From positions 992,001-1,056,000 of the forward strand of contig NZ_JAIWJX010000002.1 of assembly GCF_023149135.1 (NCBI RefSeq): a stretch of DNA of 64,000 nt, written 5' to 3'. Shown piece by piece: positions 43,972 to 52,163 of this stretch. Each line of letters begins with the position of its first letter. Positions within the stretch are counted from its first letter, which is position 1. Source of the stretch: Fictibacillus marinisediminis. GTDB taxonomy: Bacteria; Bacillota; Bacilli; Bacillales; Fictibacillaceae. The notes under the pieces are model-generated. The model was not told the DNA's origin. It was given only the letters and a program-made list of their open reading frames with translations, and searched no databases. Position numbers and translations under genes: made by a program.

Positions 43972-44020
43972 TAAAAAAACGCGATGCCAAATTATTCGGC
44001 ACCGCGTTTTCGCGTTTTTT
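43972..44020. terminator. Terminator between MFS and PP2C-like genes
   Basis: CGCGATGCC and GGCACCGCG arms, A-run before, TTTTCGCGTTTTTT after. Usable from both sides. Confidence 0.7.
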
Positions 44021-44028
44021 ACGTTCTT

Positions 44029-44868
44029 TTATTCCTTTCTCAGCTCTGGAGGAACGCGACCGTCGCTCGGTTCGCTTCCTTCTTCTGTGTTATGTACTGT
44101 CCAGGCTATCAATGTGGCACTGTCGCGGCTATGATGAGTCTGTACCGAATGCAGAAGCCGCTTTACACCTTCCTCCACACTGCTGTCATCAGCAAACTGA
44201 CGATACACCTTCTCCGCCTCCTCAAATCCAGCATCAGGGCACTCGATCATCCCATCCGTAGCAAGAAGCAGTACGGTTTTTCCTTTGCGAAGCTCGCGCA
44301 CTCCTGAGCTGTAACCAGGAACAGGCAATTCAAACGTATTCACCTTCCCGATCCACTCATAAAAGTTCCGCAGGTTCAATTGATATTGCTTAAACTGTGC
44401 CAGTTCGGGATGGAACAGGTAAAGCACGCAATCACCGATTGAAAGCCACCACACATAATTTTCTTTGCGGAACGCGATCAGGCAGGCGGTTTCACCTTTT
44501 ACTTTTTGGCACTTCGCACGAAAATCAGCGCTCTTAAACAACGAAACTATGCGTGACTCCACCTCTGTAAAACAATCAGGTGCCTGAAGTCTGAACGCTT
44601 CAAGCAATTGCTCTTTTTCAGCTTCCAGCTCTTTAACGACAAGCTCGGCACTCTCAGCACTATAATGGGCATCAAGTATGGCAGCAAACTCCCAATCTCC
44701 CTTTTCACAAGCCCATACGAGGCAGCCGTCTTCATTCTTATTGGCACCGGCAAGAGAGTTTCCTCCATATCTTCCGACCGTGATATGATGAAGGGAGGAG
44801 ATGGCAGGCTGGTCAATATAAGGATGGGAGCTGCCGACCCAGCTGATTTCATTCATTAATTGTTTCAT
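44029..44868 (-). CDS. PP2C-like protein phosphatase
   Basis: 279 residues. Metal-binding positions are NEDG near residue 45, DAHYS (for the usual DGH), ATDGM and RDSATLIAW near the end. The fold markers LSIGDCVLYLF also fit PPM phosphatases such as RsbX/PrpC relatives. Probably dephosphorylates Ser/Thr in a partner protein. It overlaps the HIT gene by 20 bases and uses GGAGATGG within it as ribosome site. A Hanks-type kinase lies 1.6 kb away. Confidence 0.78.
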   Translation of the reverse strand: MKQLMNEISWVGSSHPYIDQPAISSLHHITVGRYGGNSLAGANKNEDGCLVWACEKGDWEFAAILDAHYSAESAELVVKELEAEKEQLLEAFRLQAPDCFTEVESRIVSLFKSADFRAKCQKVKGETACLIAFRKENYVWWLSIGDCVLYLFHPELAQFKQYQLNLRNFYEWIGKVNTFELPVPGYSSGVRELRKGKTVLLLATDGMIECPDAGFEEAEKVYRQFADDSSVEEGVKRLLHSVQTHHSRDSATLIAWTVHNTEEGSEPSDGRVPPELRKE

Positions 44869-45313
44869 AGTCCATCTCCATTTGAGCTCTCAGTCTCTCG
44901 CACACCGCATCGACTTCTTCTCCGGTGCCAAATGGAGCGTCTTCCCAGTCCAGGACTTCCCATGGTCCCCAGTATTCTTCAGGCGTGCCAGGATATCGGG
45001 GAGTCAGATGCATATGAAGATGAGGAACACCATGTCCGGAAACACGGGCGTAAATGTGTTCTGCTCCTTCGCTTTCTTTAAGGGCTTTGCTGATTCTTGC
45101 CATGGCTACACCAAAAGCCTTTGCTTCTTCAAGGTTCATATCGGCCAATGTCGGTACATGGCGTTTTAAATCAATCATGACATATCCAAGGTAAGCAGGA
45201 TTTTCGCCTTTATCGATATGGCCAATGTATACATAATCATCTTCGTAGATCATCTTGCCGGCGGTTGTTATTGTGCCTTTGTGTTTGCTGCATATAAAAC
45301 AGGAATCACTCAT
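44849..45313 (-). CDS. HIT-family nucleotide hydrolase
   Basis: 154 residues. The histidine triad is HLHMHLTP, with an N-terminal CFICSKHK metal-type pair. Members hydrolyse dinucleoside polyphosphates or AMP-lysine-like bonds. First gene of a two-gene operon with the phosphatase, which starts within its last codons. Confidence 0.9.
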   Translation of the reverse strand: MSDSCFICSKHKGTITTAGKMIYEDDYVYIGHIDKGENPAYLGYVMIDLKRHVPTLADMNLEEAKAFGVAMARISKALKESEGAEHIYARVSGHGVPHLHMHLTPRYPGTPEEYWGPWEVLDWEDAPFGTGEEVDAVCERLRAQMEMDYETINE

Positions 45314-45405
45314 ACAGGACAGCTCCCTTTTTTGATATTTTTCAAATTATATACGATATCAGCTATTTAAGGAATAGTTTTCCAAATAATAAAGGAGGAA
45401 TCATA

Positions 45406-46092
45406 ATGGCGAAAAGATGGGCGCTCTCATGGAGTGGAGGAAAGGATGCGTGTATGGTGCTTGATCAGCTTGTGAAACAAGGAGAAGAAGTGGCATGTCT
45501 AATGACGACCCTTCCAAAAGAAATCGGCCGAACGTTTGGACATGGAGAAAGAACGGAGCTCATCCAGGCCCAGGCTGAGTCACTCGGCATTCCGCTTGAA
45601 TGGATTCCGTGTTCGTTCGAGTCCTACACTGAAAATTTTATATCCGAACTAAAATCCTTCAAACAAAAATACAAATTGGACGGAGTGGCTTATGGGGACC
45701 TGTATTTGGATGAGCACAGAAATTGGGGAGAAAACGTCGCTGATCAAGCGGGCCTTGAAGCCGCTTATCCGCTGTGGATGAAAAAAGAAGAAGCACCTTC
45801 AGCGTTAAAGAACTTCGTTGAATCAGGATATCAAGCAAAAATTATTAGAGTATCCAACGCGCATCTTGAAGTGAAGTGGCTGGGAAGAGAAATAGACGCT
45901 TCGTTCTTAAAAGATATTCAGGAAACCGGTATCTGCCCGATGGGGGAGGCAGGTGAATACCACAGCTACGTATACAGCGGACCATTGTTTCGCTATCGCA
46001 TCCCAGTAATGCCGGGGGAAATCATGGAACTTGAAACAACAAAGCGGATGGAGCTCTCGTTACAAAAATCGGCTGCAGTCAATACGGATTGA
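45406..46092 (+). CDS. Dph6-like ATP pyrophosphatase (diphthine-ammonia ligase fold)
   Basis: 228 residues with the PP-loop SWSGGKDAC at the start, GVAYGDLYLDEHRNW and the CPMGEAGEYHSYVYSGP motif of the Dph6/adenine-nucleotide alpha-hydrolase family. Bacteria lack diphthamide, so the substrate must differ. AAAGGAGG before the ATG. Its 3' end overlaps the convergent coat-like gene by 14 bases. Confidence 0.88.
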   Translation: MAKRWALSWSGGKDACMVLDQLVKQGEEVACLMTTLPKEIGRTFGHGERTELIQAQAESLGIPLEWIPCSFESYTENFISELKSFKQKYKLDGVAYGDLYLDEHRNWGENVADQAGLEAAYPLWMKKEEAPSALKNFVESGYQAKIIRVSNAHLEVKWLGREIDASFLKDIQETGICPMGEAGEYHSYVYSGPLFRYRIPVMPGEIMELETTKRMELSLQKSAAVNTD

Positions 46093-46423
46093 ACCAACCT
46101 GGAAAGGAAAACGGCGACCATGGAGGAAACGGATAGGAGATGGAGTAGGAGTAAGGAAATGAGTAGGGCGATGAATACGGAGATGAATAATACGGAAATG
46201 TATAAGGTGAAGAAAAGGATACAGGCACGGGAGGATGAGGAGCTTGAATGAAAGGAACAGCCGGGACTGCAGGAACGGCAGGAACAGCTGGCACGGATAC
46301 AGTCACTCGTGTGATAGAATTCGGCGTAGCAACGATGCGCCCATCGCGGTCCAGGATTAATCCATTGGTTGTCTGATCAAGCCATCCGAAATGATGATGC
46401 TGATGATTAAAAAGAGGAAACAT
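46079..46423 (-). CDS. Pro/Tyr/Ser-rich low-complexity protein, spore-coat-like
   Basis: 114 residues. HQHHHFGWLDQTTNGLILDR leads to a VPAVPAVPAVP tract and then a C-terminal half made of Ser-Pro-Tyr and Phe-Pro-Tyr units (SSPYSSPYSFPYS). The composition is that of small bacillus coat or exosporium proteins. GGAGGG lies 5 bases before the ATG, supporting translation. Coat localisation is inferred only from composition. Confidence 0.65.
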   Translation of the reverse strand: MFPLFNHQHHHFGWLDQTTNGLILDRDGRIVATPNSITRVTVSVPAVPAVPAVPAVPFIQAPHPPVPVSFSSPYTFPYYSSPYSSPYSFPYSYSISYPFPPWSPFSFPGWFNPY

Positions 46424-46490
46424 AACAACCCTCCGTTATTCAAACTTTAACCATAAATTATTCGTGTACAGGAAGAAAAGTGAACAGAGA

Positions 46491-46521
46491 AAAGGAGAAC
46501 TGAGGCCAGTTCTCCTTTTTT
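46491..46521 (-). terminator. Terminator of the kinase operon
   Basis: AAAGGAGAACTG pairs with CAGTTCTCCTTT with runs of A and T on both sides. It lies downstream of the minus-strand kinase gene. Confidence 0.9.
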
Positions 46522-47338
46522 ATATCGTTTTCGCTTCATGTGAGGGCAACAAAGGATTTATTTCTCTGATGATCTCCTCTGCAGACCTGAAGCTCTCATC
46601 AATCTGCAGAAGTCGTCTTAGCAAACTTTGGACTTCTGGAGACAATGATAGCTCTTCTTCCCAGCTTTTCTCCTTTTTCGTTTCAGGTTCATAACTCGAA
46701 TAGAGAAGAAAAAGCAGAAAGTGGCCAAGAGCATAGAAGTCGCTTTTTATAGTGGCTTCCCTCATTGGATTCCGCTGCTTGTATTTAACCAGATGGTCAT
46801 CATCCTCGGAAAGCCTGCAAGCAAGACCGAAATCGATAATGTGCAATTTTCCTTGGTCCGAAATAATATTGGGAATGCGGAGATCACGATGGACGATTCC
46901 TTTTTCATGAAAAGAGCTGACAATGCTCAGTCCCTCTTTCAAAATCGAAAGAGCTTCCACCTCCGTAAAGCGAATGCCCTCTTCAAAAATTAAATCCTCA
47001 AACGTTTTTCCGGATACATAATCCATGACGATGAACCGGCCGCAGTCATCCTGCCAAGCCTGATGAACAGTGGGGATGGCAGGATGATTCAGCTGTTTAA
47101 GAATTCCAGTCTCCCGCTCAAAGAATTGCCGGCCAGCTTTTGTCCAAGCCTTTGTTTTCCTCAGCTGCTTAACCGCCACTGTTTTTCCGGAATACTTATC
47201 TAAAGCGGTATACGTGATTCCGTAACTCCCCATGCCCAGCGCTTTATTGATCCGATAACGGCCAAATAGGGTAGTGCCCGGCTTAAGCGGCCGGTCTAGG
47301 ATCAGCCGATACAGATCCTTTGCCCAATGAAACATCAT
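46520..47338 (-). CDS. Hanks-type Ser/Thr protein kinase (YbdM-like)
   Basis: 272 residues, essentially one kinase domain: glycine loop GMGSYG, AVKQL lysine, catalytic HRDLRIPN and metal-binding DFG. There is no membrane segment or PASTA domain. The activation segment holds HLVKYKQRNPMRE in place of a typical GTPxYMAPE. It starts 5 bases after the stop of a Ser/His/Lys/Tyr-rich peptide gene and has a weak ribosome site of its own, so translation is probably coupled. Confidence 0.85.
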   Translation of the reverse strand: MMFHWAKDLYRLILDRPLKPGTTLFGRYRINKALGMGSYGITYTALDKYSGKTVAVKQLRKTKAWTKAGRQFFERETGILKQLNHPAIPTVHQAWQDDCGRFIVMDYVSGKTFEDLIFEEGIRFTEVEALSILKEGLSIVSSFHEKGIVHRDLRIPNIISDQGKLHIIDFGLACRLSEDDDHLVKYKQRNPMREATIKSDFYALGHFLLFLLYSSYEPETKKEKSWEEELSLSPEVQSLLRRLLQIDESFRSAEEIIREINPLLPSHEAKTI

Positions 47339-47343
47339 GGATA

Positions 47344-47529
47344 TCAGCTGCTGAAGAAGCCGCTTTTTCTGCGTTTTCCTTTGTAATAAGAATGCCCATG
47401 GCTTTTTCCGTAATGTTTTTTCCCATGGTCGCTGCTGCTGAACTTCTTATATGAATGTTTATGGTAATCACTGCTGCTGTATCGTTTGTGGCTTCCGCCA
47501 AGTATTGATTTCAATAATTTTTTTAACAT
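47344..47529 (-). CDS. Ser/Lys/His/Tyr-rich 61-aa peptide, possible kinase substrate
   Basis: 14 Ser, 13 Lys, 7 His and 6 Tyr in 61 residues, arranged as SSSD and HKHSYKK-like units between an amphipathic start and an RRKSGFFSS end. The composition recalls CotG, the coat protein phosphorylated by the kinase CotH. AAAGGAG lies upstream of the ATG. It directly precedes the kinase in the same operon, suggesting a substrate or anchor; no family was recognised. Confidence 0.65.
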   Translation of the reverse strand: MLKKLLKSILGGSHKRYSSSDYHKHSYKKFSSSDHGKKHYGKSHGHSYYKGKRRKSGFFSS

Positions 47530-47700
47530 GAAAAATCAACTCCTTTCCTAACTATACGGCTCTACTTCAGTTTAGTTTCATTTTTGCCCATATTAGCTGT
47601 AGGCTAATCCATAGAAATTACGTGAAGAAACTGCAACAAAAAGAATTTCTGCCGATATTAGAATAGTATTTTACTTGGTGTAGAAAGTGAGCAAACCAAG

Positions 47701-49353
47701 TTGTCTATTAAGCTAAGAACACTAGTCGCACTAACAATTGCTATTTTGATTTTTATATTGTCGGGCATTTTAAGCATCACCATCAGCAAGAGGTCGGGAG
47801 CTGATATTAAAAAGGAAATTGGAGTAACGCTGTCACAGAACGCCTATCAAATGGCTGATAAGCTGGATTACTTTATGTGGTCGCGTTATGGTGAGATTAA
47901 AGTGCTGAGTGAGCTCGATCAGCTTAAAGAACAGAAGCACCCGGAAAGCATTGAAAAAATGCTAAATCGTCTGCACGACAGCATTCCCTCGTTTTCATGG
48001 GTTGGACTGACTGATAAAAAAGGAAATGTCATTGCATCCACACAAGGAATTTTAAAAGGTAAAAACATTGAGGAACGCCCTGTATTCCAGCGAGCGAAAA
48101 AGGCTCCTTTCATAGGAGATGTCCATGATGCGGTTCTTCTGGCAAAGCTGCTTCCTAATCCGTCCGGTGAGCCGGTGCAGTTCGTGGATATCAGCACACC
48201 TGTATATGGGAAAAACGGTGATTTCAAAGGGGTATTGGCCGCACACTTGAGCTGGGAGTGGTCAAAAGAGATCCGGGATACTGTATTGCAGCCCATGAAA
48301 AGTGAGAGGGGCAGTACTGAAATTTTCATTGTCAGCGCCAAACAGGACACGATCCTTCTCGGTGCAAAACATATGCTTGGAAAACCACTGCACCTTAAAA
48401 GTGTAAAACAGGCACAGCAAAAGAAAAATCATTGGAACCTTGAGAGATGGCCGGATGGAAAAACTTATTTAACCGGTTATGCATTGGGACAGGGTCACTT
48501 GGACTATCAAGGCCTCGGTTGGGCTATCATTGTAAGGCAGCCGGAAGATGCTGCATTTATTCCTGCAAAAAACCTTCAGTCCTTTATCTTGTTTTTGGGA
48601 GGTATTTGTTCAGTGCTGTTCGCGATTGCCGGATGGCTGCTTGCAGGAAAAATTGCAGATCCGCTGCAGCAAATTACAAACGCAGCCTATGAACTCCGTA
48701 AAGGAAATAAAGTAGAGATTCCGCAAGTGAGAGGGATAAAGGACATCGAGGTTCTTTCGTCTTCCCTTCGCAATCTTGTGGCTTCATTAAGTGAAACAGA
48801 ATCAGAGCTTGGCAGATTGGAAGATCTGGCTCATAACGATGCTTTGACAGGACTGCCCAACCGCCTCTCCCTTTATTTGCAGGTTGAACAGGCTATCCGG
48901 AGTGCAAGGGTGGTTGCTGACGGGTATTTCACTCTTCTGTTTATGGATTTAGATGGCTTCAAGCATGTCAATGATACATACGGCCATCATATCGGCGATG
49001 AATTGCTGAAGGAAGTGGGGAAACGGTTAAAACAAAACCTCAGGAAAGGCGAGTATGTGGCAAGATTGGGTGGCGATGAATTTGTTCTACTCATCGAATC
49101 TTCATCAGGTGATCCGATTGAAGAAGGGAAGCGGATCGGGTGCAGGATCATCAATGTGCTCAATGAACGTTTTATGTTCAATGGAAACAGTTTAACAATC
49201 GGCTGCAGCATTGGCGGTGCAGTTTGGCCCATGAACGGTGAAGATATTGAAGATGTGATGAAGCTGGCAGATCAGGCCTTATATCTTTCGAAAAAATCAG
49301 GTAAAAACCAAGTGAATTTTATCGATCTTCCATCAATACAAGCCGTGCAATAA
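47701..49353 (+). CDS. Diguanylate cyclase with extracellular Cache sensor
   Basis: 550 residues: membrane segment (about 8-28), external dCache-like domain (about 35-285, with WVGLTDKKGNVIAST), second membrane segment (about 300-322), HAMP and GGDEF. The active-site GGDEF is at residues 457-461 and the ALTGLPNR motif is intact, so c-di-GMP synthesis is expected. The inhibitory-site position reads RKGE instead of RxxD. TTG start with AAAGTGAG upstream. Confidence 0.9.
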   Translation: MSIKLRTLVALTIAILIFILSGILSITISKRSGADIKKEIGVTLSQNAYQMADKLDYFMWSRYGEIKVLSELDQLKEQKHPESIEKMLNRLHDSIPSFSWVGLTDKKGNVIASTQGILKGKNIEERPVFQRAKKAPFIGDVHDAVLLAKLLPNPSGEPVQFVDISTPVYGKNGDFKGVLAAHLSWEWSKEIRDTVLQPMKSERGSTEIFIVSAKQDTILLGAKHMLGKPLHLKSVKQAQQKKNHWNLERWPDGKTYLTGYALGQGHLDYQGLGWAIIVRQPEDAAFIPAKNLQSFILFLGGICSVLFAIAGWLLAGKIADPLQQITNAAYELRKGNKVEIPQVRGIKDIEVLSSSLRNLVASLSETESELGRLEDLAHNDALTGLPNRLSLYLQVEQAIRSARVVADGYFTLLFMDLDGFKHVNDTYGHHIGDELLKEVGKRLKQNLRKGEYVARLGGDEFVLLIESSSGDPIEEGKRIGCRIINVLNERFMFNGNSLTIGCSIGGAVWPMNGEDIEDVMKLADQALYLSKKSGKNQVNFIDLPSIQAVQ

Positions 49354-49417
49354 GAAACGAAGATGTATTGAAAAGGAACAATGTTATAATATGGAAAAAG
49401 AAGGGGGGGCGTTTTTC

Positions 49418-49663
49418 ATGACATCTGCGTATATCTTTTTCGGAGCTATTGCCATTCTGTATTTTATCATTATGATTCCTGTTCAATATTCCTATATTTC
49501 CGGGATGAAAGAGCGGAGCCGAAACACTTCGTTAAGCCAGCAGGAAATGTATGATCAAATGCCAGTCCAGGAAGAGCAGCTACATTATCATGTTCAGGGT
49601 AATCTTTTTAATCTGCCGTCTGCTCTTGTCGCCAGTCTGATTTATAAATTGAAACATCGATAA
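49418..49663 (+). CDS. Small membrane protein, DUF3949-like
   Basis: 81 residues: one N-terminal membrane segment, a polar middle with QQEMYDQMPVQEEQLHYHVQ, and a basic end. Tentatively the short DUF3949 family of bacilli. AAGGGGGGG precedes ATG 49418. Function unknown. Confidence 0.65.
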   Translation: MTSAYIFFGAIAILYFIIMIPVQYSYISGMKERSRNTSLSQQEMYDQMPVQEEQLHYHVQGNLFNLPSALVASLIYKLKHR

Positions 49664-49780
49664 TGTTATAAAAGCAGCGGTGCTTACTAAAAAGCGCTGT
49701 TGCTTTTCCTATGTCATTTAGTTGTTTTTTCGCCAAATAGTTGATAATTTAAAAAGGAATGCGGAATGAGGAGGATCAGC

Positions 49781-50317
49781 TTGAAGAATTTTAACATTAT
49801 AAATCCAGCCGTTAATAAGGATATCCGGGCGTCCCAGGCTGCTGCAGGGGATACAGAGGAAGTTATGGCATTGCTTGTCCGGACAGCACAATGGCTGCAG
49901 AGCAAAGGATCGATGCAGTGGAGCGAGCTGCTTGAAGGTAAAGATGTTCATGGAATGGCTCAATCCATTTTAGACGGAAACGTGTTCGTTTTTAAAAATA
50001 AAGAAAATAAAATAGTAGGGGTGGTCATGCTCCCTCAGAAGGCGAGTGCTTGGGATCTTGAGCTTTGGGGAGATGATCTTGGGGAAGCGATTTACCTTCA
50101 CCGTCTGGCGATTGACCGAAACACCGCTGGAAAAAATTTAGGAGCGGATATCCTGGACTGGGTAACGAATGGCATTTCGTTTAACGGAAAATCCGTCATC
50201 CGCCTGGACTGCATTGCCAGCAATGAAAGCTTAAACCGGTTCTACAGCGGTGCTGGCTTTACGTTTCGCGGAACAAGTGAAAGCGGCTTTAACATCTATG
50301 ACAAGCCGAAACAATAA
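49781..50317 (+). CDS. GNAT-family N-acetyltransferase
   Basis: 178 residues. The acetyl-CoA region is LHRLAIDRNTAGKNLGADIL, followed by RLDCIASNESLNRFYSGAGF, which is typical of GNAT enzymes. TTG 49781 is preferred because AGGAGG lies just upstream, within the codons of an alternative ATG at 49766. Substrate unknown. Confidence 0.82.
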   Translation: MKNFNIINPAVNKDIRASQAAAGDTEEVMALLVRTAQWLQSKGSMQWSELLEGKDVHGMAQSILDGNVFVFKNKENKIVGVVMLPQKASAWDLELWGDDLGEAIYLHRLAIDRNTAGKNLGADILDWVTNGISFNGKSVIRLDCIASNESLNRFYSGAGFTFRGTSESGFNIYDKPKQ

Positions 50318-50330
50318 AAGAAAAGTAAAA

Positions 50331-50360
50331 ACGCCCGGTGAAGAATCGCAGGGCGTTTTT
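50331..50360 (+). terminator. Terminator after the acetyltransferase gene
   Basis: ACGCCC and GGGCGT arms, then TTTTT. The stem is short. Confidence 0.6.
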
Positions 50361-50433
50361 CTCTTCGAATATTCATGGTTGTAATGTTTAGCTCCAGTGC
50401 TTGTCGGACTTGAACAGGGTGCTTACGCTTTTC

Positions 50434-51795
50434 TTACTTCCCTGTATGAAGGATTTTGAAGATGTTTTTCGCCTGATCGGTATTGTTGATTAACCCGGCG
50501 AACTTCTCCTTGCCTGGTCCGTACGCATAAACGTTAACATCCTCACCCGTATGGCCTGTGGTCGTCCAACCTGTGTTGGAACGGAGATCGGCTATTTTTT
50601 CGATGGCAGCATCGATTTTAGCCATATCCTTGGTTTTTGTTGCTTCTTTTACACTATTCATCTCATTCTCGGTTAACGTAAAATTTACATATTTCTGCAA
50701 TGTTTGTTCCACATCAGCTCCTGACGCAATGGTTTCACCGAGGAAGTCAGGTGTGCGCTTAAAAGCTTTCACCGGATCAGCAAACCAGTTGTACTTGCCG
50801 TTTGCTCCGATCGACAACCCGCCCGTTGAATGGTCTGCTGTGGCAACAACGAGTGTATGCCTGTCCTTCTTGGCGAACTGGACAGCGGCCTGAAAGGCTT
50901 TTTCAAAGTCCTGCATCTCGCTCATCGTTCCGACGATGTCATTATCATGCTCCGCCCAGTCGATCTGGCTGCCTTCAACCATCAGGAAGAAGCCGTCTTT
51001 ATCCCGGTCAAGCCTCTGGATCGCAGAGTTGGTCATCTCTTTCAGGGAAGGGAGGTCATGATTGCGGTCGATCATTTTAGGCATTCCGCCCTTAGAGAAA
51101 AGACCCAGGATCTGTTCGTTCTTGTTATGAAGAAGCTGTTCTTTAGTTGTAACATAACTAAAGCCAGCATTTTTGAACTCGTTCACCAAGTTTCTGTCAT
51201 CACGGATAAAGTTGGCTGAACCACCCCCGAGGAGCACATCCACTTTATGTTTGCGGTTAATTTTCTCATCAAAATAGTCACTGGCAATCTCGTTCATGTT
51301 TTTTCGGCTCGGGTCATGGGCACCGAAAGAAGCGGGGGTAGCATGGGCAAGTTCTGAGGTAGCAACTAGTCCGGTAGATTTACCGCGAGCCTTTGCGGCC
51401 TCAAGGACAGTCTTCAATTCAGATTTGTCATTGTCAACAGCAATGGCCGCATTGTACGTTTTTTCCCCAGTCGACATGGCTGTGGCAGCAGAAGCTGAAT
51501 CCGTTATGTTCTCATCAGGATCATCAGCATAGGTCATTTGTTTACCGACAAAATAGCTGTCAAATGCTGTTTTCTCCATTTCAACCGTATTCAGATCATC
51601 CTTCCAGTAGCGCAATGCGGTTGTAGCCGCTGGCCCCATACCATCACCGATCAGAAAGATCACATTTTTAATTTCCGGTTCCTTTTTTGTATTAAGGTTT
51701 TTGGCATCACCATGCATTGAGGTTGAAAGGCCTCCAAGCCCGACAGCAGTTACCAAGGCCAGCGGAAGCCAGCGTTTAAAATTATCCCTTATCAT
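50434..51795 (-). CDS. Alkaline phosphatase (PhoA/PhoB family, secreted)
   Basis: 453 residues with a signal peptide (about 1-30). Zinc/phosphate site: Asp51 in IGDGMG and the phosphorylated Ser100 in TDSASAATA. The later metal ligands lie in EGSQIDWAEHDND, ATADHSTGG and GHTGEDV. GGAGGGG precedes ATG 51795. It releases phosphate from organic esters outside the cell. I saw no clear PhoP box (TTAACA repeats) upstream. Confidence 0.93.
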   Translation of the reverse strand: MIRDNFKRWLPLALVTAVGLGGLSTSMHGDAKNLNTKKEPEIKNVIFLIGDGMGPAATTALRYWKDDLNTVEMEKTAFDSYFVGKQMTYADDPDENITDSASAATAMSTGEKTYNAAIAVDNDKSELKTVLEAAKARGKSTGLVATSELAHATPASFGAHDPSRKNMNEIASDYFDEKINRKHKVDVLLGGGSANFIRDDRNLVNEFKNAGFSYVTTKEQLLHNKNEQILGLFSKGGMPKMIDRNHDLPSLKEMTNSAIQRLDRDKDGFFLMVEGSQIDWAEHDNDIVGTMSEMQDFEKAFQAAVQFAKKDRHTLVVATADHSTGGLSIGANGKYNWFADPVKAFKRTPDFLGETIASGADVEQTLQKYVNFTLTENEMNSVKEATKTKDMAKIDAAIEKIADLRSNTGWTTTGHTGEDVNVYAYGPGKEKFAGLINNTDQAKNIFKILHTGK

Positions 51796-51849
51796 TGTCG
51801 TCCCCTCCTGTAATTTTTTATATTTATTTGTCAATTTAAGTATATTCAT

Positions 51850-52163
51850 AATCTTTCAGGCACTCAATGGACCATAGGTATTGCCTAAATGGTACTAGAT
51901 TACAAGAGGTGCTGAGGTAATAAACAAAGGAGTTGACACAAAAAAAAGAGCCAGGAACGTTCCCATGGCTCTTTAGCAGTTTTATTTACTCAATTATTTA
52001 GAAAAAGCATTGCTTGACGTACAGCCGGTGTGCTAAAATCAAGTTTGCGACTTACCGGAAATTGTAAATATAAGATTAAATTTACCCAAATTTATTATAA
52101 TAGGTAAGTGGTTGTTTTGTCAAGAATTTTAGCATGGAAATTTGCAGATAAAGGAGAGGGGTT
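51850..52163. other. Intergenic region upstream of helD and the phosphatase gene
   Basis: 314 bases without a gene. It holds a perfect hairpin (AAAGAGCCA at 51945-51953 against TGGCTCTTT at 51966-51974). About 40 bases later lies a TTGCTT...TAAAAT pair (52008-52037) with an 18-base spacer that could be the helD promoter. No riboswitch consensus was recognised. Confidence 0.5.

Noticed and set aside
46079..46423. Short tandem repeats considered as a CRISPR-like array
   Set aside because: The repeats are in-frame codon repeats (Val-Pro-Ala, Ser-Pro-Tyr) with no unique spacers.
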